The translations under genes and the position numbers were made by a program. Positions 7,540 through 15,446 of a stretch of DNA of 24,783 nt are shown piece by piece. A model generated the notes under the pieces. That model saw only the letters and a program-made list of their open reading frames with translations, searched no databases and was not told the origin of the DNA. This stretch comes from C7867-001 sp035533615 (GTDB taxonomy: Bacteria > Patescibacteriota > Minisyncoccia > Phycocordibacterales > Phycocordibacteraceae): contig DATLTM010000025.1 in the NCBI GenBank assembly GCA_035533615.1, positions 1 through 24,783 on the forward strand, in the 5' to 3' direction. Position 1 is the first letter of the stretch; each line of letters opens with the position of its first letter.

Positions 7540-8688
7540 ATGGAAACTCTCGCCGGCAAAAAGATACTCTTTGTTATCACTAAATCGAACTGGGGTGGCG
7601 CACAGCGCTATGTGTACGACCTCGCAACTGGTTTTAAAAAGAGAGGTGCCGAGATAAAAGTCGCATTTGGAGGTACCGGGAAAGCAAATGACCCCTTGGG
7701 CGTGCTTGCCGTTCATTTACGTCAGGTAGAAATAGATGGAATTTATATACCCAGTTTTGTGCGCGATATTTCTCTTTTACGCGAATTCAAAGTACTCCAT
7801 GAGCTGGTTCAAATCTTCAGAAAGGAGCGGCCGGATGTCGTTCATCTGAATAGTTCCAAGGCCGGAGGAATCGGTGCCATTGCTGGACGTCTTGCTGGAA
7901 TACGACATATCGTCTTTACCTCGCACGGACTCGCCTATGACGAAGATCGTCCGCTTGTTGCCCGTGCACTAATCTGGTTCTCCACATGGGCGACATTTTT
8001 ATTTGCCCACACGGTCATTCTGATCTCAAAGGATAATTATGAACGGGCTCGCCATTTCCCATTTTGTAAGCATAAAATGCGGCTTGTTTACAACGGTATA
8101 TCGACAGAAACCCTTGAGCCGCGCGGCGTGGCGCGTGCAAAACTCATCCCAAATGGCAATCCTAAACTTCCATGGATTGGCACCATATCTGAAATGACCC
8201 ATAATAAGGGACTTTCGTATCTGATTGAGGCGGCACGCCTCCTCAAAGGGCGCGGGTACCTATTTGAACTCTGTATCATCGGCTCAGGTGAGGAATATAA
8301 CATTTCCCTAGATCGCATTGCAGAATACGGCCTTGATACATGTGTACATCTAATTGGCTTCGTGGAAAATGCTTCCCGCTATCTCGGTGCATTCGACATT
8401 TTTACTCTCACGTCAATAAAGGAGGGGCTCCCCTATGTGCTCCTTGAGGCCGCACAGGCAGGATGCGCCGTTATTGGAACACGCACTGGTGGTATTACCG
8501 ATATTATCGATGCAACAACCGGAATACTTGTCGCACCAAAAGATGTATGGAGCATCGTGCGTGCGCTCGAGACGTTATTGGCTAATGAACAAGAGAGGAA
8601 AACTTTCGGTGCAGAACTGCAGAAAAAAGTCTCTGAAAAATTCTCCATTGAACGTATGCTCACACAGACCGAAGCGCTCTATCACTAG
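7540..8688 (+). CDS. Glycosyltransferase family 4 (GT-B fold)
   Basis: This cytoplasmic, membrane-associated transferase adds a sugar from a nucleotide sugar to a lipid-linked glycan; donor and acceptor are unknown. The 382-aa sequence begins with KKILFVITKSNWGGAQRYV, the N-terminal glycine-rich acceptor side. It continues with VVHLNSSKAGGIGAI and SHGLAYDEDRP. The C-terminal half has LVYNGI, WIGTISEMTHNKGLSYLIEA, then DIFTLTSIKEGLPYVLLEA, carrying the EX7E motif of GT4 enzymes. ATG 7540 was chosen over GTG 7513 because the protein begins at the first beta strand and a -10 box is 7 nt upstream. Its end overlaps the rodA end by 3-4 nt on the opposite strand, with no terminator between. Confidence 0.88.
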   Translation: METLAGKKILFVITKSNWGGAQRYVYDLATGFKKRGAEIKVAFGGTGKANDPLGVLAVHLRQVEIDGIYIPSFVRDISLLREFKVLHELVQIFRKERPDVVHLNSSKAGGIGAIAGRLAGIRHIVFTSHGLAYDEDRPLVARALIWFSTWATFLFAHTVILISKDNYERARHFPFCKHKMRLVYNGISTETLEPRGVARAKLIPNGNPKLPWIGTISEMTHNKGLSYLIEAARLLKGRGYLFELCIIGSGEEYNISLDRIAEYGLDTCVHLIGFVENASRYLGAFDIFTLTSIKEGLPYVLLEAAQAGCAVIGTRTGGITDIIDATTGILVAPKDVWSIVRALETLLANEQERKTFGAELQKKVSEKFSIERMLTQTEALYH

Positions 8689-9818
8689 CCGCCAAGATAC
8701 TCGTTCGCATTCAGATCGCGAGAGACGCCGCGGCCATAGCGAGCAAGAGAGGTCACGATACCGAGGGCGGCAAATTCAAGCACGAGATGTGAGCCGCCCG
8801 AGCTCATAAACGGTATAGTCGTACCAGTGACCGGCAGGAGCCCGAGCGAAATTCCGGCATGTATTGCCACGTGCGCAGCAAAGAGAATAAGTACACCGAG
8901 CGTGAAAAAGGCATCAAAGTTAGTTGCCGAGGCGCGCGCGATCTGCGCGAGGCGCGCGAAGAGAAGACCATACAGCGCGAGAAGGAGCACGACGCCGATG
9001 AACCCCCACTCCTCGGCAAATGCCGCAAAAATGAAATCAGTCTGGTACTCAGGTAGGAAGCGCAGCTTGGATTGCGTCCCGTAGCCGATGCCTTTGCCGA
9101 AGAGCTCGCCCGAACCGACAGCGATCTTTGCCTGATACGCGTTATAGCCAGAACCGTGGATATCGCTTGCGGGATTCACGAAGGAGATTATGCGCGCGCG
9201 CTGGTAGGGCTTTAATCCGCCAAACCAGAGCGCAGATGCGGCAACAAGACCGAGAAGACCGAGGACCACGAGATGTTTTTTAGAGATGCCAGACACGAGC
9301 ATCATGCCGAGCCAGAGCGTACCGAAGATGATGGCATTCCCCATGTCCGGTTCAACGAGGATGAGAAGAGTGAGCGTAAGTGCATACGCACCCGAGACAA
9401 AGATGTGGCGGAAATCACCGATCTCAACATGCCGGCGTGAAAGATATTTCGCAAGAAGCGCGATGATAGCGAACTTCGCGAGATCTGCCGGCTGGAATGA
9501 GATCGGTCCGAGCGAGAACCATGCGCGCGCGCCGAGAACAGGGTGTGCAATAACAAGAAGGAGCGCAAGGAGCACAAAAGAAACGAAGTAGAGCGTCATA
9601 ACGACTGCCGTCCGACGAATGAAGCGCATATCAACGGTCGAACAACTGAGATAGACGCCAAGAGCAATCAAAAGCCAAAGCATCTGGCGCGGTGCGAGCG
9701 ATGCTCCCTGTCCAAACGTGCTCATGGTAAGGATGCCAATCAACGCGAGCGCGAGTGCCGGAAAGAGAAGCGTCCAATCGAAAAAGAACGGCACGTGCGA
9801 GCGCGAAACAGGAGCCAT
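8685..9818 (-). CDS. rodA: RodA/FtsW-family (SEDS) peptidoglycan glycosyltransferase
   Basis: SEDS proteins polymerise lipid II into glycan strands with a class B PBP; RodA serves lateral wall growth. The 377-aa protein has about ten membrane helices. Seen motifs: SFQPADLAKFAIIALLAKYL near 112-131, LVEPDMGNA (catalytic-loop Asp), YQAKIAVGSGELFGKG, LPEYQTDFIFAAFAEEWGF, and PVTGTTIPFMSSGGSHL near the end. The tripeptide GTQ followed by the LPE motif fits RodA better than FtsW, but the two are close. The start is 1 nt after the stop of the upstream membrane protein, so they share an mRNA. No PBP gene is visible nearby. Confidence 0.92.
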   Translation of the reverse strand: MAPVSRSHVPFFFDWTLLFPALALALIGILTMSTFGQGASLAPRQMLWLLIALGVYLSCSTVDMRFIRRTAVVMTLYFVSFVLLALLLVIAHPVLGARAWFSLGPISFQPADLAKFAIIALLAKYLSRRHVEIGDFRHIFVSGAYALTLTLLILVEPDMGNAIIFGTLWLGMMLVSGISKKHLVVLGLLGLVAASALWFGGLKPYQRARIISFVNPASDIHGSGYNAYQAKIAVGSGELFGKGIGYGTQSKLRFLPEYQTDFIFAAFAEEWGFIGVVLLLALYGLLFARLAQIARASATNFDAFFTLGVLILFAAHVAIHAGISLGLLPVTGTTIPFMSSGGSHLVLEFAALGIVTSLARYGRGVSRDLNANEYLGG

Positions 9819-9819
9819 A

Positions 9820-10584
9820 TCAAGGAAGCGGGATAACCGGTACTACTTCTATTGAAGCGGGTGCGTTTGGAAATGCATTATTCCATGTGAAAATCGCCGT
9901 TGCCTGTCCTTGCGCGGGGATGGAAGGAACGACGGTCCTTGATGCGGCGATAACGCTTCCCTGCGCATCACGCACGAGCACAATGACCTGCACATTCGTG
10001 AGCGTCGTACTGCTCCCATTGCCGAGAGTGGCGTCAACGCTCGGCGCATTTGGAGAGCCACTCTGCACTGTATTCAACACGCTCGGTAGGATGCGCGTAT
10101 CGGCTGCCATCGCGAACCATCGTGGCGCGGAAGGTGCGATCGTAAGGAAAGCGTTCGCCACCGCCTGTTTTCCGGATATAACGCCGGGTATGAAAACTGT
10201 TTCCGTCGCACCGGGCGGCAAATCGAGCGTACCAGAAACCGTCTGAAGGAGCAGCTGCTTGGCGTCGTACAGTGTAACGTTGTACGGCACATCTTTTGCC
10301 GCAGCGTTTGCATTCTTGTTTTCGATTGAAGCGACAACATCGGTACGTCCGGCCGCATTGGTAAGTGCCGTCGTGAAGAGGACCGTTGGCGGCTGCTCAT
10401 CGGCGGTACAAAGATACGGGCATGGGCCACCACAATCGATGCCCGTCTCTCCCTCGTTCTGGATGCCGTCGGTGCATGATGGTGCCTGCGAAAAGGTCGT
10501 GAAGAATACCGTCGCAACAAGTGCAACGATTATTGAGCCGATAATCAGCATAATGATGAACCTCCGCTGTGCCGCCCAGGACAT
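9820..10584 (-). CDS. Membrane-anchored extracellular protein with a CxDGxQNxxExxxDCGGxC motif
   Basis: The function is not known. The 254-aa protein has a short basic N-terminus and one membrane helix (about 9-31). A Cys-rich motif follows, with cysteines at 37, 51, 55 and 59 (CTDGIQNEGETGIDCGGPC). This motif recurs in secreted proteins of Parcubacteria and some other bacteria. The rest (about 65-254) is rich in Thr/Val/Ala and looks like two beta-sandwich, fibronectin-like domains. The topology should be N-in with the body outside. It lies directly upstream of rodA with 1 nt between, which suggests a wall-related role (inference). The ATG has TATACT 6 nt before it. Confidence 0.75.
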   Translation of the reverse strand: MSWAAQRRFIIMLIIGSIIVALVATVFFTTFSQAPSCTDGIQNEGETGIDCGGPCPYLCTADEQPPTVLFTTALTNAAGRTDVVASIENKNANAAAKDVPYNVTLYDAKQLLLQTVSGTLDLPPGATETVFIPGVISGKQAVANAFLTIAPSAPRWFAMAADTRILPSVLNTVQSGSPNAPSVDATLGNGSSTTLTNVQVIVLVRDAQGSVIAASRTVVPSIPAQGQATAIFTWNNAFPNAPASIEVVPVIPLP

Positions 10585-10590
10585 GCGGAC

Positions 10591-10596
10591 AGTATA
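10591..10596 (-). promoter_or_regulatory. -10 box of leaderless promoter fused to the tRNA terminator
   Basis: TATACT ends 6 nt before the ATG at 10584. It begins a few nt after the stem of the tRNA-Pro terminator, so the terminator's T-run doubles as promoter spacer. The -35 box would fall inside the hairpin and is weak. Confidence 0.5.
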
Positions 10597-10637
10597 ACAA
10601 AACCGCCCGCCAGCATCTGCAGAATTGTGGCGGGCGG
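10597..10637 (-). terminator. Intrinsic terminator of the 23S-5S-tRNA-Pro unit
   Basis: A perfect 10-bp stem (CCGCCCGCCA with TGGCGGGCGG, 10603-10612 and 10628-10637) is followed on the minus strand by TTTTGTT. It lies just after the tRNA 3' end. Confidence 0.85.
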
Positions 10638-10643
10638 AAAGAA

Positions 10644-10720
10644 TGGTCGGGGTGAGTGGATTTGAACCACCGACTTCTAGATTCCGAACCTAGAGCTCTA
10701 CCAGACTGAGCTACACCCCG
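10644..10720 (-). tRNA. tRNA-Pro (anticodon CGG), CCA encoded
   Basis: The 77-nt gene folds as a full cloverleaf. The acceptor stem CGGGGTG pairs with CACCCCG, followed by A73 and an encoded CCA. The D-stem is GCTC/GAGC. The anticodon stem CTAGG/TCTAG closes with a G-U pair, and the loop TTCGGAA gives anticodon CGG (reads CCG, Pro). The T-stem is GGTGG/CCACT with loop TTCAAAT. It follows the 5S gene with no terminator between, so it is probably the last gene of the rRNA unit. Confidence 0.96.
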
Positions 10721-10846
10721 ACGAAGCGGAAGAGAGTGAGAGTTTGCTCTTTTATTTTCTTGAAGCGGGATACAGGTGAAAGAAATAGCTTCGTTTCTTA
10801 CAACCCTATGGGAAAAGAACGGATAGATACTGTTTTTCAAGTGTTC

Positions 10847-10965
10847 GGTTCTGGCGGTTAGCTACTCTCCCCATCTGTAACGATGAGTACCATCGCCGCT
10901 AGGAGGCTTGACTGCCGAGTTCGGAATGAGATCGGGTATGACCCTCCCGCCGAACCACCAGAACC
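10847..10965 (-). rRNA. rrf: 5S ribosomal RNA
   Basis: The gene is about 119 nt. Helix I pairs GGTTCTGGTGG with CCGCCAGAACC; the pairing continues outward to about 17 bp (10841-10973), giving a maturation stem. The internal core matches 5S: CCCGATCTCATTCCGAACTCGG, here split over loops B and C, and GCGATGGTACT before loop E. It follows the 23S gene after about 80 nt. Ends are set by helix I and may be off by a few nt. Confidence 0.95.
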
Positions 10966-11338
10966 GAACACTCGAGAGTGTCGGAATACGAATTGCGCAT
11001 AGGTATTGAAACGTACGAACGAATGATTGTGCTATGCAGAGTTCCGCGCGAGAGACTGGACATATTAGTACTCCTCGGCTCCACGCCTTGCGACGCTTCT
11101 ACCTAGAGCCTATCAACGTGGTCATCTCCCACGAGTCTCATAACGATTCCTAATCTTGGAGCGCGTTTCCCGCTTATATGCTTTCAGCGGTTATCGCAAC
11201 CCGACATAGCTACCCAGCGATGCCCTTGGCAGGACAGCTGGTAGACCAGAGGTCAGTTCATCCCGGTCCTCTCGTACTAGGGACAACCCCCCTCAAGAAT
11301 CAACGCCTGTAGTAGATAGGAGACCAACCTGTCTCACG

Positions 11339-11680
11339 CATCTAGTTAACTCCGATTACTCGGAGGATCGGACTGTAACACGCTCCGTTCTGGAGCATCA
11401 ACATTCAGTCTCTATGGGTGTAAATTCCTCTCTCATTTTCAAGGAACGTACTTCCCTCGGTATTGCCCGCTCGTACACAACGAGTGTGGGTTTCACCGAT
11501 ATTAGTTGATTTGCTAACGTACCTATTCCTAGGCACGACCGCCGTGAGTTGTCGTATCGCACCATGCGTCTCCACGCACGTAACAATTCCTCGTGGATTC
11601 AGACCGTTCAATTCCCCATCAAAAATCCTAGGATGACATCTTGAGACTGCCATCTTAGTAATTTACTGATGAGATACTGA
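11339..11680 (-). ncRNA. Group I self-splicing intron in 23S rRNA (site L2593), no ORF
   Basis: Exon alignment places the insertion exactly between the U equivalent to E. coli 2593 and C2594 (exons ...CAGACCGT / CGTGAGACAGG...). The 5' exon ends in U and the intron ends in G, as group I rules require. Core helices found: P3 ATCAAC/GTTGAT (11505-11510, 11397-11402); P4 TCGGT/ACCGA with the J4/5 GAAA and J5/4 CAAT-type joins; P5 CCC/GGG with hairpin CTCG/CGAG; P6 GGGA/TTCC-like; P7 GACTG/CAGTC (11406-11410, 11371-11375); P8 GCTCC/GGAGC; P9 CTCCG/CGGAG. At 342 nt it carries no homing endonuclease. L2593 is a known group I site (for example the Chlamydomonas chloroplast 23S intron). P1 is uncertain (see findings). 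Confidence 0.93.
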
Positions 11681-13788
11681 ACGGTCTGAACCCAGCTCGC
11701 GTACCTTTTTAAATGGCGAACAGCCATACGCTTGGGACCTTCTCCAGCCCCGCGCTAAGGTGAGCCGACATCGAGGTGCCGAACTCCGCCGTCGCTATGG
11801 ACGCTTGGGCGGAACTAGCCTGTTATCCCCAGGGTAACTTATATCCGTTAATCTCTGGCCGCGTCTAAGGCGTACCATCGGTTCACTATGCTCTGCTTTC
11901 GCATCTGCTCGGGATGTCCCCCTTACAGTTAAGCTCTCTTATGCCATTACACTATCGCCACGGTTTCCATTCGCGGCTAGAGAACCTTAATAGACTCCTC
12001 CGTTACTTTTTAGGAGGATAGCGCCCCACCAAAACTACCCGCCACGCACGGTCCCCCGTTGGATCCCAACGGGGTTAGACATTGCACACAACAAGAATGG
12101 TATTTCACTGACGACTCCACACCAGCCGAAACCGATGCTTCAAAGTCTCCCATCTATGCTACGCATGCAGCACGCAATGCCAATACGAAGCTGTAGTAAA
12201 GCTCCTGGGGTCTTTTCGTCTAACTACAGGTATCCGGCATCTTCACCGGAAGTGCATTTTCACCGAGCGAGTCCTCGAGACAGTTCCCTAGTCATTACAC
12301 CATTCGTGCACGTCGGAACTTACCCGACAAGGAATTACGCTACCTTAGGACGATTATAGTTATCGCCGACATTCACCGGGGCTTACACAGTCCAGCGATA
12401 CGTATTGCTACGAATCACCCACCGTGGTTGACCTTCCGGCATTGGTCAGGTGTCACCCCCTATACGTCCTCTTGCGAGTTTGCAGGGAGCTGTGTTTTTG
12501 GTAAACAGTTGCTAGGGAAACTTTCACTGCGGCCCCTCTCCCTTGCGGGAAAAGGGCAGGCCTTATCGCTAACTTACGGCCGCTTTTTTGCCGAGTTCCT
12601 TGAGGACATCTTACTCGTTCGTCTTGGTCTTCTCGACCTGATCACCTGTGTCGGTTTGCGGTACGGTCGTCTCTCGAGTTGATGCGCAGAAGATTTTCTT
12701 GAAACCGCGCTTTGCACCCTCTCTCCCCCCGAAGGAGGAAATTGCGTCAACGCTCGGGATAATGCGCGCCGGATTTACCTAACGCGCGCCCTCACGTTGC
12801 CGACCGGAATCCAATAACCGGCGGCACATACAGCAGTCCGTCACTCCATTGCCTCGAGAAACGGTCAGGGAATATTAACCCTGTGTCCATCGGGTGCGGC
12901 TTTCGCCATCCCCTTAGGCCCGACTAACCCTCAGTTGATCACCATAGCTGAGGAAACCTTGATCTTTCGACGTGCGGGGTTCTCACCCGCATTGTGGTTA
13001 CTTGTACCGGCATTCTCACTTCCGTACGCTCCACCATGGGTTACCCCTTTAGCTTCAGCGCGAACGGAACGCTCTCCTACCGCTTGTATCTATCTAAATA
13101 AATACAAACCCGCAATTTCGGCACGACATTTAACCCCGATCATCTTCGGCGCAAGGACTCTCGATGAGTGAGCTGTTACGCTTTCTTTAAATGGTGGCTG
13201 CTTCTAAGCCAACATCCTCACTGTCAATGAGTCCTCACTTCCTTGTGGATGTACTGAATGTCGATTTAGGGGCCTTAAGTGGCGATCAGGGCTCTTCCCC
13301 TTTCGATCGATGGAGCTTCGCCCCCACCTTCTAACTGCTGCGCGAGCGCACGGTATTCGGAGTTTGATAGGAACCACGAGATTTCTCCCTGTTGGTCCCT
13401 TCCAGTGCTCTACCCCCATGCGCACATTTCGCAACGCCAGCCCAAAAGCTGTTTCGGAGAGAACCAGCTATTCCCAGATTCGATTAGCTTTTCACTCCTT
13501 ACCACAAGTCATCCCAAGGCGTTGAACGACCTACGGGTTCGGGCCTCCATAACTTTTTCAAGCTATTTCACCCTGCTCATGGCAAGCTCATCTGGCTTCG
13601 GGTCGTATATATCCTACAATCGCGCTATTCACGCTCGGTTTCCCTTAAGCTCCGCCCCGGAAGGGCTTAGCTGCGCAAGATATATACACTCGCCGGCTCA
13701 TTCTTCAATAGGCATGCCGTCACGGATGCAAGCATCCGCTCCGACCCCTTGTAAGTACACGGTTTCAGTTCTATTTCACTCCCCTCTC

Positions 13789-13835
<47 letters not shown>

Positions 13836-14107
13836 TAGGACGTATTTAGCCTTACCGGTTAGTTCCGGCAGATTCATTCGAGCTATTCGTGTCTCGAACT
13901 ACTCAAGAATACGAACAAGAGTCGTCATATATTTTGCGTACGGGGCCATTACCCTCTGGGGCGCTGCTTCCCAGCAGCTTCTGCTATATAGACAATTTAT
14001 AACTCTTTCCCCGATAAATCGGGACGTCCGCATCTTACAACCCCGCAGTCCGAAGACTACGGTTTGGGCTTTTCCCTTTTCGCTCGCCGCTACTTAGGGT
14101 ATCACGA

Positions 14108-14155
14108 GAGTAGCGTTCCCTTCAAACGAACATACGCTTGAAGAGAACGCTACTC
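14108..14155 (-). other. Hairpin expansion in 23S domain I
   Basis: A 10-bp perfect stem (GAGTAGCGTT/AACGCTACTC), extended by an inner TTCAA/TTGAA pairing, replaces about a dozen nt of the E. coli sequence just before the conserved AGTAGCGGCGAGCG block. It accounts for roughly half of the extra length of the mature 23S. It has no splice-like features and is probably retained in the ribosome. Confidence 0.6.
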
Positions 14156-14424
14156 AGATTGTTCTCTTTTCCTCCTGGTACTGAGATGTTTCACTTCCCA
14201 GGGTTCGCATCGCGCAGGCGTTACCCCACGGATTACAGTTCAAAACTGTAGGGTTTCCCCATTCGGACATCTCCGGATCAAAGGCTACAAACCGCCTCCC
14301 CGAAGCTTTTCGCAGGTTAGTCGCGTCCTTCATAGCCGTCCTAGGCCAAGGCATCCACCGTGTACTCTTATGTCTCTCGCACGGAAACCTGTATACCACA
14401 ATCATTAATTCGCACTTTGTTCCC

Positions 14425-14483
14425 CCGCGACGGTAAGTCGCGGAGATTCAATTACTTATGCGTATTCGTATGTCAAAGAATCA
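14425..14483 (-). promoter_or_regulatory. 23S leader: boxA-like site and hairpin
   Basis: TGATTCTTTGACA at 14471-14483 resembles boxA and matches the 16S leader site in its TTTGACA core. A 7-bp perfect hairpin (CCGCGAC/GTCGCGG, 14425-14443) follows. Alternatively TTGACA (14471-14476) with TAATTG 16 nt downstream (14449-14454) could be a second 23S promoter. Confidence 0.45.
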
Positions 14484-14492
14484 GTGTCTTCT

Positions 14493-14521
14493 AAAAACGA
14501 AAACCGCCCTTCGGGGCGGTT
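14493..14521 (-). terminator. Intrinsic terminator between the 23S promoter and 23S
   Basis: An 8-bp perfect stem (AACCGCCC/GGGCGGTT, loop CGAA) is followed on the minus strand by TTCGTTTTT. It lies about 80 nt downstream of the 23S promoter start site and upstream of boxA, so it either ends a small RNA or attenuates rRNA synthesis. Confidence 0.7.
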
Positions 14522-14596
14522 CGTGCGCTTGAGGCGCGCGTGGCCTTACGGCCTATCCGCTCCGTTTGGAAGAAGTTTTTCGGTTCGTAGACACGT
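14493..14596 (-). ncRNA. Candidate small RNA or attenuator leader
   Basis: A strong promoter (14603-14631) and an intrinsic terminator (14502-14521) bracket about 104 nt with no ORF. The segment contains a GGCC/GGCC hairpin with loop GTAA and a GCGC-rich part. No known family was recognised (not 4.5S, 6S or tmRNA by their conserved motifs). ACGAACCG occurs twice: once near the 5' end and once leading into the terminator's 5' arm. The first copy could compete for the terminator's 3' arm. Confidence 0.4.
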
Positions 14597-14602
14597 AGAA
14601 GA

Positions 14603-14631
14603 AGTATAGACGAGGCTGCCGAGAGCGTCAA
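14603..14631 (-). promoter_or_regulatory. Promoter of the 23S rRNA unit (or of a small RNA in front of it)
   Basis: TTGACG (14626-14631) and TATACT (14603-14608) are separated by exactly 17 nt. The -35 box is identical to that of the 16S promoter. Predicted start near 14596. Confidence 0.8.
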
Positions 14632-14637
14632 GCACTT

Positions 14638-14683
14638 CCAAAGGAAAGACCGCCCGCCGTACGGCGGGCGGTCTTTCCTTTGG
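14638..14683 (-). terminator. Terminator of the MscS-like gene (22-bp perfect inverted repeat)
   Basis: A perfect 22-bp inverted repeat around a 2-nt centre starts 4 nt after the stop codon. The GC-rich core is flanked by an AAAGGAAAG/CTTTCCTTT outer stem that provides a pyrimidine run. It insulates the rRNA promoter at 14603-14631 from the upstream gene. Confidence 0.8.
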
Positions 14684-14687
14684 AGTA

Positions 14688-15371
14688 TCAATTCTTGATT
14701 TCTGACTGAAGACGATCGAGATAGCGGGCTGCTGATGCCTGGCCACCAAGTCCGAAAGCGAGGCCGAGCGCAAGCGAGGCGGCTATAACAATACCCTGGA
14801 AGAGAGCCTGAATAAGCCCTGCTGCAACGTCGAGCTGAGTGAGCGCCGCGAGAATGGCGAAGATCCAGATCGCATAACGCGCAACCTTGCCGAGGAAGCC
14901 TGCAGAGTGCAGAGACGCCGCACGCGCCGAACCGGCAACGACGCGCTCCGCCGCATTCGCGACGACTGCCGCGACGAGCAGGATCAAGACCGCGACGATC
15001 ACTTGCGGGAGATATCCGAGGACCACATCGCTGATAAAGAGATTCACCGTCGTCAAGTGGAGTACATCAAGAGACGCCACAAGGAAGACGATGATGAAGA
15101 ACCATTTGACGAGAAAGCCGAGGAACTTACCCGAGGAGAGTCCGAATCCCGCCCGAGACAGCACGCGGTCAAAGCCGGTTGACTTGAGTGCCTGATCAAC
15201 ACGCAGTGCATTGACGATCTGCTCGACCACGCGGCCGACGCCGATGCCGATGAGCCAGCCGACGATGAAGATGACAATTGCGACGATCACGTTGGGGATA
15301 AACGCTACTACCCCGTAGAAGAGGTTCTGGAATGATTGACTGAGCACATCTGCCCATGTAGTAAAACCCAT
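14688..15371 (-). CDS. MscS-related membrane protein (TM-helix/CmpX type)
   Basis: This is a likely small mechanosensitive-channel relative. The 227-aa protein has five hydrophobic segments (about 22-45, 84-102, 120-138, 160-180, 190-210). A soluble loop with the VDQALKSTGFDRVLSRAG segment lies between the first two. The last helix ends in LALGLAFGLGGQASAARYL, which resembles the pore-lining helix of MscS (Gly/Ala-rich, GLGGQ). The protein stops there: the beta and alpha/beta cytosolic domains of MscS are absent, as in the conserved TM-helix family (Pfam PF05552). Channel activity is therefore an inference. No leaderless -10 box or Shine-Dalgarno was found; TATTAA about 24 nt upstream is possible. 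Confidence 0.75.
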   Translation of the reverse strand: MGFTTWADVLSQSFQNLFYGVVAFIPNVIVAIVIFIVGWLIGIGVGRVVEQIVNALRVDQALKSTGFDRVLSRAGFGLSSGKFLGFLVKWFFIIVFLVASLDVLHLTTVNLFISDVVLGYLPQVIVAVLILLVAAVVANAAERVVAGSARAASLHSAGFLGKVARYAIWIFAILAALTQLDVAAGLIQALFQGIVIAASLALGLAFGLGGQASAARYLDRLQSEIKN

Positions 15372-15446
15372 AGGAATAACGCTTTGTTTATGCCATTAAT
15401 AGCCCGTACCTTACACCACGAGCCTCTACCGAGAATAGTAGCATTT

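Noticed and set aside
11405..11653. An 82-codon open frame in the intron, possibly a homing endonuclease
   Set aside because: The translation has no LAGLIDADG, GIY-YIG, HNH or His-Cys motif, and it runs through the conserved P4-P6 core. It is a by-product of the ribozyme sequence.
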